A stretch of 64,000 nt of DNA from Streptomyces sp. NBC_01260. GTDB lineage: Bacteria > Actinomycetota > Actinomycetes > Streptomycetales > Streptomycetaceae. The notes below the pieces were generated by a model that was not told the DNA's origin, searched no databases, and was given only the letters and a program-made list of their open reading frames with translations. Of the stretch, positions 48,011 through 55,329 are shown in pieces; positions within the stretch are counted from its first letter, which is position 1; every line of letters begins with the position of its first letter. The translations under genes and the position numbers were made by a program. Location: positions 1,488,001 through 1,552,000 of the forward strand of contig NZ_CP108464.1 of assembly GCF_036226405.1 (NCBI RefSeq). Direction: 5' to 3'.

Positions 48011-48857
48011 GTGACACCGGATACCCGGCAACACGAGGGGCGCGGTGAGCGCGCCCCCGACCACGGCGGCGACGCCGACAGCGACGCCCGGCTGACGCGG
48101 TCGGCGGCCCGTGACGCGGCGGCGTTCACCCCGCTGGTGGAGAGGTACTCGACCGCCCTGCACGGCTACTTCGCCCGGCGCATGCCCGGCGCGGCCGACG
48201 ATCGGCTGGCCGAGGCGTGGTTGCAGACGTTCGCCGCACGGCGCACGTTCGACCCCTCGCGCGGCTCGGCGCGGGGCTGGCTGTTCGGGGTGGCCCGCAA
48301 CGTACTGTCCCAGCACCTGCGGCGGGCGGGACGGAAAGAGGCCGTACCGGGACCGGAGGTCATCGACCCCTGGCAGGGCGGTGGACCAGCGCCTTGACGC
48401 GGCCGCACTGGCACCCGCCCTGCGTCAGGCGCTGGCCGAACTACCAGCCGAGGAAAGGGAGTTGCTTCTCCTGGTCAGTTGGGAGCAGCTCACGCCGGCG
48501 GAGGCGGCCACCGCCGCGGGCATCCCGGCGGGCACGGCCCGCTCGCGGCTGCACCGGGCCCGGGGCCGGCTGCGCGACCGGCTCGCCCCGCCCCGCCCGG
48601 CGGGCCGGCGGCTGAGCGTGACGGGAGACCTCATACTGCTCTCCTTCGCGCCGTGCGTCCCCATGCCGGTCTGCTCCACGTCGTCTTACGGACTCATGCC
48701 TGAGTTCCAGGAGGCCAGGAGCCTCGGCCGGGTGACCGTCGACCCGAGGACGAGCGCGATCCTGGAGTACACCTTCACGTGGACGTCGGGGCCGAGCAAG
48801 GGCAAGGTCACCCACGACACGATCCTGTCGATGGGCTTCACGGACAGGATCGGCTGA
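48011..48857 (+). pseudogene. Frameshifted ECF-type sigma factor joined to a relic of its partner gene
   Basis: The frame from GTG 48011 encodes sigma region 2 (AAFTPLVERYSTALHGYFARR, then GSARGWLFGVARNVLSQHLRR) and stops at 48397. Region 4 (ALAELPAEERELLLLVSWEQ, then AGIPAGTARSRLHRARGRL) continues in the next frame from about 48378; removing one G of the run at 48376-48378 restores WQAVDQRLDAAAL. After region 4 the second frame runs on without a stop into RVTVDPRTSAILEYTF ... LSMGFTDRIG, which looks like the C-terminus of a separate CU044_5270-type protein that usually follows such sigma genes. Both a frameshift and a deletion are inferred. Alternatively GTG 48381 could start a separate 158-residue product. 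Confidence 0.68.
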
Positions 48858-48992
48858 ACCTGACGGCGGGACAGGACGAGGGCGATGAAACGGGGCGGGG
48901 TGGCGGGAGCGCTTGCGCATCTCCCCGGCACCCTGCCCCGCCGTCCACTCCCGCCGCCGTCCCGGTTCCCGCTCCCGGGCTACGGTGGTTGC

Positions 48993-49643
48993 CTACGCAG
49001 AGGTCCGCCTGCAGACCAGTTCCTTGTCCTCCTCCGGCAGCGCGTCGGCGGCCAGCAGCCGCGGCAGCAGGTCACCGTCCAGGGTCATGGCCCGGAAGGC
49101 GAGCGCGACGGTCACGTCGTGATCCGGCCGGTGCACGACCTCGACCGGGTCGTCGGCGCGGATGTCGCCGGGCTCGATCACGCGCAGGTACGCCCCGGGC
49201 AGCGCGGCCTGCGTGAACCGCTTGATCCAGCCGTCACGCCCCAGCCGGCCCTGGAACGTCCCGCACGGGATCCGCGGGCAGGAGACCTCCAGGATCACAT
49301 CCGGCCCGATCCGCCAACGCTCCCCGATCAGGGCGCCGTTGACGTCCAGTCCCAGGGTCGTGAGGTTCTCCCCGAAGACCCCGTTGGCCAGCGGCCGGCC
49401 CAGCTCGGCCTCCCAGCCGTCGAGGTCCTCGCGGGCATAGGCGTAGACGGCCTGGTCGGAGCCGCCGTGGTGCTTCACGTCATGGACCCGGTCACCGGCG
49501 AGGCCGACGGCGCCGGTGCCCTTGGGGCCGGGGGCCGTGACAGCGACCGGCCCGCCGACGGGCCGCTTGTCGATACCGGTGGAGCTCAGCCCCTTCCAGG
49601 GGTTGGGACGGGGGCGGCCGATATTGACGGAGAGCAGCTTCAT
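48993..49643 (-). CDS. MOSC domain protein (YiiM-like)
   Basis: A 216-residue protein with a MOSC domain at residues about 45-165: GLAGDRVHDVKHHGGSDQAV at the start, GENLTTLGLDVN in the middle, and the conserved Cys in ILEVSCPRIPCGTFQGRL near residue 125. MOSC proteins bind a sulfur or molybdenum-cofactor ligand; the YiiM group takes part in reduction of N-hydroxylated compounds in E. coli. The C-terminal helical extension (PDHDVTVALAFRAM) is the 3-alpha domain typical of YiiM. ATG start at 49643; monocistronic by context. Confidence 0.88.
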   Translation of the reverse strand: MKLLSVNIGRPRPNPWKGLSSTGIDKRPVGGPVAVTAPGPKGTGAVGLAGDRVHDVKHHGGSDQAVYAYAREDLDGWEAELGRPLANGVFGENLTTLGLDVNGALIGERWRIGPDVILEVSCPRIPCGTFQGRLGRDGWIKRFTQAALPGAYLRVIEPGDIRADDPVEVVHRPDHDVTVALAFRAMTLDGDLLPRLLAADALPEEDKELVCRRTSA

Positions 49644-49877
49644 TCAGGGGACCATATGATCATCCCCGCGCCGGGGCGACACATATATCCCGCCACCCAG
49701 CGCCGACAGCCTGACCGCCCGGCGCCGACGAAGGCACCGGATGGACGCGCTCCACGTGCCGGACTCGTACGGCGGGCGGACCATGGAGTCAGGCAGCGGT
49801 GCCCGCGCTCAGCCGCGCCCCGAGCCGCGGCCGCGCACCTGCCCGTCACTCGAATGCCACACCCCGCCGACAGCCTC

Positions 49878-49893
49878 ATCTCATATCTGAGAT
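49878..49893. promoter_or_regulatory. Dyad symmetry just upstream of the HTH-MurA gene
   Basis: ATCTCATATCTGAGAT (6-bp arms around TATC) ends 11 bases before the start codon. It could be the binding site of the protein's own HTH, giving autoregulation. Confidence 0.45.
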
Positions 49894-49904
49894 AGCCTTT
49901 CGGT

Positions 49905-51434
49905 ATGTCAGATGACTACCTCGTACGTATCGGCAAGCTCATACGTGACGCCCGTCAGCACCGGGGCTGGACACAGAGCCAGCTCGCCGAGGCGCTCGCC
50001 ACCAGCCAGAGCGCCGTGAACCGCATCGAGCGCGGCAATCAAAACATCAGCCTTGAGATGATCGCCCGCATCGGTGAAGCACTCGACAGTGAGATCGTGT
50101 CGCTCGGCTATGCCGGACCCATGCACCTGCGGGTGGTCGGCGGGCGCCGACTCTCCGGCTCCATCGACGTGAAGACCAGCAAGAACGCCTGCGTGGCACT
50201 GCTCTGCGCCTCGCTGCTCAACAAGGGCCGTACGGTGCTGCGCCGGGTGGCCCGCATCGAGGAGGTCTACCGCCTCCTGGAGGTCCTGAACTCCATCGGG
50301 GTGCGCACCCGGTGGATCAACGACGGCACCGATCTGGAGATCGTGCCGCCCGCCCGGCTCGACATGGACGCCATCGACGCGGACGCCGCCCGCCGGACCC
50401 GGTCGATCATCATGTTCCTCGGGCCGCTCCTGCACCGGCTGGACCAGTTCAAGCTGCCGTACGCGGGCGGTTGCGACCTCGGCACCCGGACCATCGAGCC
50501 GCACATGATCGCGCTGCGCCGCTTCGGCCTGGAGATCGCCGCGACCGAGGGCATATATCACGCCCAGGTCGACCACGCCGTCACACCCGGCCGCCCCATC
50601 GTGCTGACCGAGCGCGGCGACACCGTGACCGAGAACGCACTGCTGGCCGCCGCCCGGCACGACGGCACCACCGTCATACGCAACGCGTCCTCCAACTACA
50701 TGGTCCAGGACCTCTGCTTCTTCCTTGAAGCGCTGGGCGTACGGGTGGACGGCGTCGGCACAACGACGCTGACCGTGCACGGTGTGCCGACCATCGACGT
50801 GGATGTCGACTACTCCCCCTCCGAGGACCCGGTCGAGGCGATGAGCCTGCTCGCCGCCGCCGTCGTCACGGAGTCCGAGCTGACGATCCGCCGGGTGCCG
50901 ATCGAGTTCCTGGAGATCGAGCTCGCGGTGCTGGAGGAGATGGGCGTCGACTGCGGCCGCACGTCGGAGTACGCGGCCGACAACGGACGCACCCGGCTGG
51001 TCGACCTGACGGTCAGGCCCTCCAAGCTGGAGGCGCCGATCGACAAGATCCACCCGATGCCGTTCCCCGGCCTCAACATCGACAACGTGCCGTTCTTCGC
51101 GGCCATCGCCGCCTCGGCCCAGGGCCAGACCCTCATCCATGACTGGGTCTACGACAACCGCGCCATCTACCTCACCGACCTCAACCGCCTCGGCGGCCGG
51201 CTCCAGCTCCTGGACCCGCACCGGGTGCTCGTCGAGGGTCCGACCCGGTGGCGCGCGGCCGAGATGATGTGCCCGCCCGCACTGCGGCCGGCCGTGGTGG
51301 TACTCCTCGCGATGATGGCGGCCGAGGGAACCTCCGTGCTGCGCAACGTGTATGTGATCAACCGCGGTTACGAGGAGCTGGCGGAACGGCTGAACTCAGT
51401 GGGCGCACAGATCGAGATCTTCCGCGATATTTAG
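49905..51434 (+). CDS. murA: UDP-N-acetylglucosamine 1-carboxyvinyltransferase with N-terminal XRE-type HTH
   Basis: A 509-residue fusion. Residues about 8-62 are a Cro/CI-type HTH (LIRDARQHRGWTQSQLAEAL, then SQSAVNRIERGNQNISLEMI). From residue 72 on it is a MurA/EPSP-synthase fold that transfers enolpyruvate from PEP to UDP-GlcNAc, the first committed step of peptidoglycan synthesis. Lys93-Asn94 (KTSKNACVAL) match the UDP-GlcNAc-binding pair, and Cys190 in AGGCDLGTR matches the PEP/fosfomycin cysteine of E. coli MurA, so the catalytic site looks intact. Typical MurA is about 420 residues; the extra length is the HTH. ATG 49905. Confidence 0.92.
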   Translation: MSDDYLVRIGKLIRDARQHRGWTQSQLAEALATSQSAVNRIERGNQNISLEMIARIGEALDSEIVSLGYAGPMHLRVVGGRRLSGSIDVKTSKNACVALLCASLLNKGRTVLRRVARIEEVYRLLEVLNSIGVRTRWINDGTDLEIVPPARLDMDAIDADAARRTRSIIMFLGPLLHRLDQFKLPYAGGCDLGTRTIEPHMIALRRFGLEIAATEGIYHAQVDHAVTPGRPIVLTERGDTVTENALLAAARHDGTTVIRNASSNYMVQDLCFFLEALGVRVDGVGTTTLTVHGVPTIDVDVDYSPSEDPVEAMSLLAAAVVTESELTIRRVPIEFLEIELAVLEEMGVDCGRTSEYAADNGRTRLVDLTVRPSKLEAPIDKIHPMPFPGLNIDNVPFFAAIAASAQGQTLIHDWVYDNRAIYLTDLNRLGGRLQLLDPHRVLVEGPTRWRAAEMMCPPALRPAVVVLLAMMAAEGTSVLRNVYVINRGYEELAERLNSVGAQIEIFRDI

Positions 51435-51443
51435 CGGGCGAAA

Positions 51444-51498
51444 GCCGCCGCACCCCTCCTGATCTGCTACTCGGGGAATCAGGGAGGGGTGCGGCGGC
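51444..51498 (+). terminator. Terminator after murA
   Basis: GCCGCCGCACCCCTCCTGAT pairs with ATCAGGGAGGGGTGCGGCGGC (one bulged G), a stem of about 20 bp with a 14-base loop, 10 bases after the stop. Confidence 0.85.
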
Positions 51499-51843
51499 AT
51501 CCGTGGGGCTTCTCTGCTCTGTCTGCAACGACGGCGATCCTCTTCACGGCCCGGATCCTGGTTCCAGAGTGCTCGGGCGCCTGCCCCGCCCGGGAGTATC
51601 CCCGCGTTCGAGCGGTCGATCGCGCGCACCGGCCTCCTCGGATCGGACAACCTCACCCCCGGAACACTTGGCGCACGTACACCGACGAACAACTACGCAG
51701 ACCGGAACTGAGCCGCCAAGCAGCACGACGTCGTTCTGAACCCGGTTCGCACGCCCTTTCACCAGGACGAACCCACCTGTCAGCCCGTGTAGTTGAGCAG
51801 CGTGTTCCGTGAATTTCCCTGCCAACTGCTGCGGGAGTCCGGG
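51499..51843. other. Intergenic stretch with no supportable gene
   Basis: About 345 bases between the murA terminator and the end of the P1 peptidase gene. Frames are short and of mixed composition; no RNA gene, repeat or family match was recognised. Confidence 0.5.
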
Positions 51844-53010
51844 TCAAAGGCGCGGTTCGTGGGCGGCGGACAGCCCGGCCCCGCGTGCCGCCAGCAGTTC
51901 GGACACCCTGTCCAGCGGCAGCGCCTGGACGTGGTGGCCGTCGCGGCCGGTCATCGAGTGGGCGCCGGTGAGCACGTTGAGCACCGCCTCCTCGACCGAC
52001 TCGACGACCGCGCCGTAGAAGGGGTCCATCCGGCCCCACGGCACGAATCGCATCGACTCGTACGGGGCGCTGCCGTTGTCAGCGGGGAACGTGCTGGTCA
52101 GCGCGGACTCGTTGGCCGTGGAGAAGGCCAGGAAGATGTCCCCGGAGAAGTGGCTTCCGGTGGTGCCGGTGCGGGCGAGGCCCAGGGTGACGCGGCGGGC
52201 CAGCGCCTTGCACTGTCCCGGGAGCAGCGGGGCGTCCGTCGCCACCACCACGATCACCGAGCCCGCACCGGGCGGCACCTGGCGCTCGCCCTCGGCTGCC
52301 GGCCCGGGGCGGTCCGGCAGTTCGGGTCCCACCGGTACACCGGCCACCACCAGTTCGCGACGCGCACCGAAGTTGGCCTGGATGAAAGCGCCCACGGTAT
52401 AGCGATCCTCGCCGTACTCCACCACCCGCGACGCGGTCCCCGAGCCGCCCTTGAAGCCGTAGCAGCGCATCCCCGTCCCGCCGCCGACGCAGCCTTCCTC
52501 GACCGGGCCGGTGGACGCCGCCTCGATGGCGGCCGCGGCGTGGCGGGACTCCACGGCCGTGCCGTGGATATCGTTGAGGTGGCCGTCCCAGGTCTCGGTG
52601 ACCACCGGCAGCAGCCACTCCGGCGCCATGCCGCGGCAGTTGGCGCGCACCCACTCGATCACGCCGCGGTGCACCGGGCCGACCGCGTACGTGTTGGTGA
52701 TGAGCACCGGCACAGCGAGTGAGCCGCTCTCCTCGATCCAGGCGGTGCCGGTCATCTCACCGTTGCCGTTGAACGAGTGCCAGCCGGCCGCGCAGGGCAG
52801 GCCCACACCGTCCCGGCCGCGCGGCAGGAGCGCGGTCACTCCGGTGCGCACGTCGGCGCCCTCGCAGAGGGTCACATAGCCGACCTCGACACCGGGAACG
52901 TCCGTGATCGCGTTCCACGGCCCCGGCTCGCCGGTCAGGGGTATGCCCAACTCGCGTGCCCTCATGCGGTTCTCGTCCACGGGTTCTTCCCTCGCGCCGT
53001 CGTCAGTCAT
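51844..53010 (-). CDS. P1-family (DmpA/D-aminopeptidase-like) peptidase
   Basis: A 388-residue Ntn-type hydrolase. ITDVPGVEVGYVTLCEG at the N-terminus, GWHSFNGNGEMTGTAWIEES and the repeated VPVLITNTYAVGPVH are typical; the autocatalytic cleavage and nucleophile Ser lies in the ATDAPLLPGQCKALARR / TTGSHFSGDIFLAFS region near residue 290. These enzymes cleave N-terminal amino acids, including D- or beta-amino acids, or esters. ATG 53010 has no ribosome binding site and a TATTCT box 8 bases upstream, so a leaderless mRNA is likely. No linked genes. Confidence 0.88.
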   Translation of the reverse strand: MTDDGAREEPVDENRMRARELGIPLTGEPGPWNAITDVPGVEVGYVTLCEGADVRTGVTALLPRGRDGVGLPCAAGWHSFNGNGEMTGTAWIEESGSLAVPVLITNTYAVGPVHRGVIEWVRANCRGMAPEWLLPVVTETWDGHLNDIHGTAVESRHAAAAIEAASTGPVEEGCVGGGTGMRCYGFKGGSGTASRVVEYGEDRYTVGAFIQANFGARRELVVAGVPVGPELPDRPGPAAEGERQVPPGAGSVIVVVATDAPLLPGQCKALARRVTLGLARTGTTGSHFSGDIFLAFSTANESALTSTFPADNGSAPYESMRFVPWGRMDPFYGAVVESVEEAVLNVLTGAHSMTGRDGHHVQALPLDRVSELLAARGAGLSAAHEPRL

Positions 53011-53130
53011 GCGCGCAGAGAATACGGGACCGGTCGGCGCCCCGGGAGGAACGGTTCGGGGTGCGTGGCGGGACCTCTGGCGCGCGGGGTGTCCTGAGCG
53101 CCGGTACTCGTGCCGGGCTCCGCCCGGGGG

Positions 53131-53739
53131 TCAAAGGACGGTGAGCAGGCCGTCGAGCGGGGCCGGAACGCGGTCGGCGGCGAGGGCCTCGACGAGGACG
53201 CGGCCGTAGTGGATCTTGCGCCCCTTCTTCGTGCCGAGGAAGCGCCTCAACTGCTGCTGCGCGGTGCGGCCCTGCTGCGCGGGCTGCCGCAGGAAGGTCT
53301 GCAGGGCTCGCCCGTCGCCCTGCTCCCTGACGACTTCCTCCACCCGTGCCACACCCAGGGCGCGGATGAGCTCGTCCTCCAGATCCGCGGCGCAGACGAA
53401 GAACTCCGACCGCGCCGCGCCGGACCGCCGCAGACCGCGGGCGTAGTGGCCACGCTCCGCCTCGTCGCACAGCCCCGTGAGACGGAGATCCAGGCCGGGC
53501 GGCCCGAGGAGGCGGGCGAAGCGCCCCACGCTCATCGCACCGCCCATCGGCAGGACGCAGACGCCTTCGGCCGCCAGGTCCCGGCCGCGGTTCGCGGCCA
53601 GCGCGTCGAGCGCCGCGGCGTCACTGGGCCCTTCCAGCAGGACGGCTGTCCGGGCGGGCAGCCGCATGGCCAGCTCACGCGCGGGATCACCGGGGCCACC
53701 TGCCGCCCACGCGACAACCGCGTCCCGGAACGCCTCCAT
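53131..53739 (-). CDS. TOPRIM nucleotidyltransferase/hydrolase-domain protein (OLD-like, no ATPase)
   Basis: A 202-residue protein. The middle part (residues about 30-140) looks like the TOPRIM domain of OLD-type nucleases: VLLEGPSDAAALDALAANRG contains the conserved Glu, and later CAADLEDELIRALG supplies the DxE-like pair. The C-terminal 60 residues are basic and Gln-rich (QPAQQGRTAQQQLRRFLGTK). The ATPase half of OLD proteins is absent, so it may work alone or with another protein. The start is uncertain: ATG 53739 or GTG 53748; the frame runs further up without homology. Confidence 0.7.
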   Translation of the reverse strand: MEAFRDAVVAWAAGGPGDPARELAMRLPARTAVLLEGPSDAAALDALAANRGRDLAAEGVCVLPMGGAMSVGRFARLLGPPGLDLRLTGLCDEAERGHYARGLRRSGAARSEFFVCAADLEDELIRALGVARVEEVVREQGDGRALQTFLRQPAQQGRTAQQQLRRFLGTKKGRKIHYGRVLVEALAADRVPAPLDGLLTVL

Positions 53740-53822
53740 GTCGGCCACGGGACGAGTCTCCGCCCTTTCCGGCCGCCGCGCTGGGAATTTCCGCCGTTCC
53801 CCGGGCACTCGCGGTGCTGCCG

Positions 53823-53951
53823 TCAGCCGCGGTTGTCCCCGGACTGCGGTTCGGCGGCGATCTCGCCGTGGCTGAGCCACGGCCGGGCGAGCAGGACCAG
53901 GGCGAGGCCCGCCAGGGCGAGCGCGGTGAGCACGATGAGGGCCAGTGGCAA
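53823..53951 (-). CDS. Small single-span membrane protein at the end of the Mrp operon
   Basis: A 42-residue frame: an N-terminal transmembrane helix (LALIVLTALALAGLALVLLA), then a short polar tail (RPWLSHGEIAAEPQSGDNRG). The TTG at 53951 has AAGG 7 bases upstream; TTG 53954 is also possible. It begins 49 bases after mnhG on the same strand, so it is probably the last gene of the antiporter operon. The composition is clearly that of a membrane peptide with normal high-GC codon use. It could be an accessory subunit; no family is recognised. Confidence 0.55.
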   Translation of the reverse strand: MPLALIVLTALALAGLALVLLARPWLSHGEIAAEPQSGDNRG

Positions 53952-53999
53952 CAAGGTTCCTTGACACCCGCGTTGTCCTGCGCGGTCAGGCCTCGGCTC

Positions 54000-54353
54000 T
54001 CAGTTCTCCTCGGTCAGTTGCTCGTCCAATTCGTCGAAGAGCAGTTCGCCGTGGTCGATCTGCCCGGTCCGGTACGCGGAGCGCGCGACCAGGTGCGCGG
54101 CGACCGGGCCGGTCATCAGCTGGAAGAAGCCGATCAGCGCCAGGGTTGCCAGGTCCATGCCGCTGCGCAGTCGCAGCGCGACCCCGGCCAGCACGATCAG
54201 CATGCCGAGCGACTGCGGCTTGGTGGCCGCATGGCTGCGGGACAGGACGTCCGGCAGTTTCAGCATGCCGATCACGCCCAGCAGGCAGATGGCCGCGCCG
54301 AGGAGGACCAGGACCGCGCCTGCCGTGTCGGTGATCTGGAGCCAGACGCTCAT
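54000..54353 (-). CDS. mnhG: Mrp/Mnh Na+/H+ antiporter subunit G
   Basis: A 117-residue small subunit with three hydrophobic helices (AGAVLVLLGAAICLLGVIGM, then LGMLIVLAGVALRL and LALIGFFQLMTGPVAAHL) and the conserved loop LPDVLSRSHAATKPQSLG. It belongs to the multi-subunit Mrp complex that exchanges Na+ (or K+) for protons and supports growth at high pH and salt. ATG 54353 overlaps the mnhF stop by four bases (ATGA), so translation is coupled. Confidence 0.93.
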   Translation of the reverse strand: MSVWLQITDTAGAVLVLLGAAICLLGVIGMLKLPDVLSRSHAATKPQSLGMLIVLAGVALRLRSGMDLATLALIGFFQLMTGPVAAHLVARSAYRTGQIDHGELLFDELDEQLTEEN

Positions 54354-54685
54354 GGCGTTTCCCCGCCCGTCCTCTTGGGGCCGTCGGCGCGCGGGCGGCC
54401 CGGCGGCCGGTCGCGTACGGCGATGAAGCGCGCGATGCCGACCGAACCGGTGAAACCGAGGAAGGCCAGCACCAGCATGATCGGGAAGTAGAACGGGTCG
54501 CGCGCGAAAGCCGACTTGGCGCCGAGGCCGGCGATGATCAGGGCCGCGCAGACATCGAGCGAGATCGCGCGGTCCAGCATCGAGGGACCTCGCCAGATGC
54601 GGGTCAGCAGGCCCGCTCCGGCGATGACGATCACGACGACGGCCGCGGTGAGCAGCACCCGGTCGACGGTCTCCGGAACGCTCAT
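54350..54685 (-). CDS. mnhF: Mrp/Mnh antiporter subunit F
   Basis: A 111-residue protein with three helices and the signature RIWRGPSMLDRAISLDVCAALIIAG (residues about 25-50, conserved Asp in LDRAISLD). The C-terminus is longer and richer in Arg/Pro than in most MnhF proteins (RDRPPGRPRADGPKR). ATG 54685 overlaps the mnhE stop. Small subunits E, F and G are all needed for a stable Mrp complex. Confidence 0.92.
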   Translation of the reverse strand: MSVPETVDRVLLTAAVVVIVIAGAGLLTRIWRGPSMLDRAISLDVCAALIIAGLGAKSAFARDPFYFPIMLVLAFLGFTGSVGIARFIAVRDRPPGRPRADGPKRTGGETP

Positions 54686-55329
54686 GCGTCCTCCCCCTGG
54701 TCTCCCGGCTGCTCGCCGGTGTGTGGTGCCGTAGGTGGCGCGACGGCGACGCGGGTGATCTCGTCGCGGGTGCCGAAGGCCCGGACCGTCAACTCCTCCA
54801 GACGCCATACGGAACGCCGGGCCGCGTCCAGTTCGGCGGGCCGGTCCGCGTCGAGGACGTGCAGGAAGAGGGTGGCCGTGGCGCGGCGCACCTCGACGAC
54901 CGATCCGCCGGGCACGTTGGACACGGCGACCGCGGTCGCCGTGAGCATCAGGTCCGAGCGGCAGCGCAGTGGTACGGCGATCACGGCGGCCCGGTGCGGA
55001 CGGTCACCGAAGATCTGCCGGGTGACCCGCACGCCGGAGGTGTACATGTCGTAGAGCAGAAAGCCGCCCAGCCGCAGCATGCCCCAGGGGTGCAGGCGAA
55101 GCCCGAGGTCGACCTGCGGCAGCGGGAACGCCAGGCAGACCGCGACCGCGACCACCGCGCCGGTCAGCACATTGGCCCAGTGCAGGCCGGACCAGAGCAG
55201 CACCCAGATGACGGTGAGCCAGGCGATCAGCGGGAGGTCGAGCACGCTCCGGCGGCGGCCGCGGCCGAACTCGCAGCTGAACGGCGGCAGGTCCTTGTTC
55301 CGGTAGGAGAACCTGATCAGTCGTCTCAC
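54682..55329 (-). CDS. mnhE: Mrp/Mnh antiporter subunit E
   Basis: A 215-residue protein. Two or three helices near the N-terminus (LPLIAWLTVIWVLLWSGLHW, NVLTGAVVAVAVCLAFPLP) are followed by the conserved cytoplasmic domain LLYDMYTSGVRVTRQIF and VSNVPGGSVVEV. Typical MnhE is about 160 residues; this one has a longer C-terminal tail. The GTG at 55329 overlaps the mnhD stop (GTGA). Confidence 0.9.
   Translation of the reverse strand: MRRLIRFSYRNKDLPPFSCEFGRGRRRSVLDLPLIAWLTVIWVLLWSGLHWANVLTGAVVAVAVCLAFPLPQVDLGLRLHPWGMLRLGGFLLYDMYTSGVRVTRQIFGDRPHRAAVIAVPLRCRSDLMLTATAVAVSNVPGGSVVEVRRATATLFLHVLDADRPAELDAARRSVWRLEELTVRAFGTRDEITRVAVAPPTAPHTGEQPGDQGEDA

Noticed and set aside
48381..48857. Separate gene starting at GTG 48381
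   Set aside because: Possible, but the product would be an isolated sigma region 4 joined to unrelated sequence; a frameshift explains the data better.
51489..51812. Frames in the gap after murA
   Set aside because: No start signals and no family similarity; the region looks intergenic.
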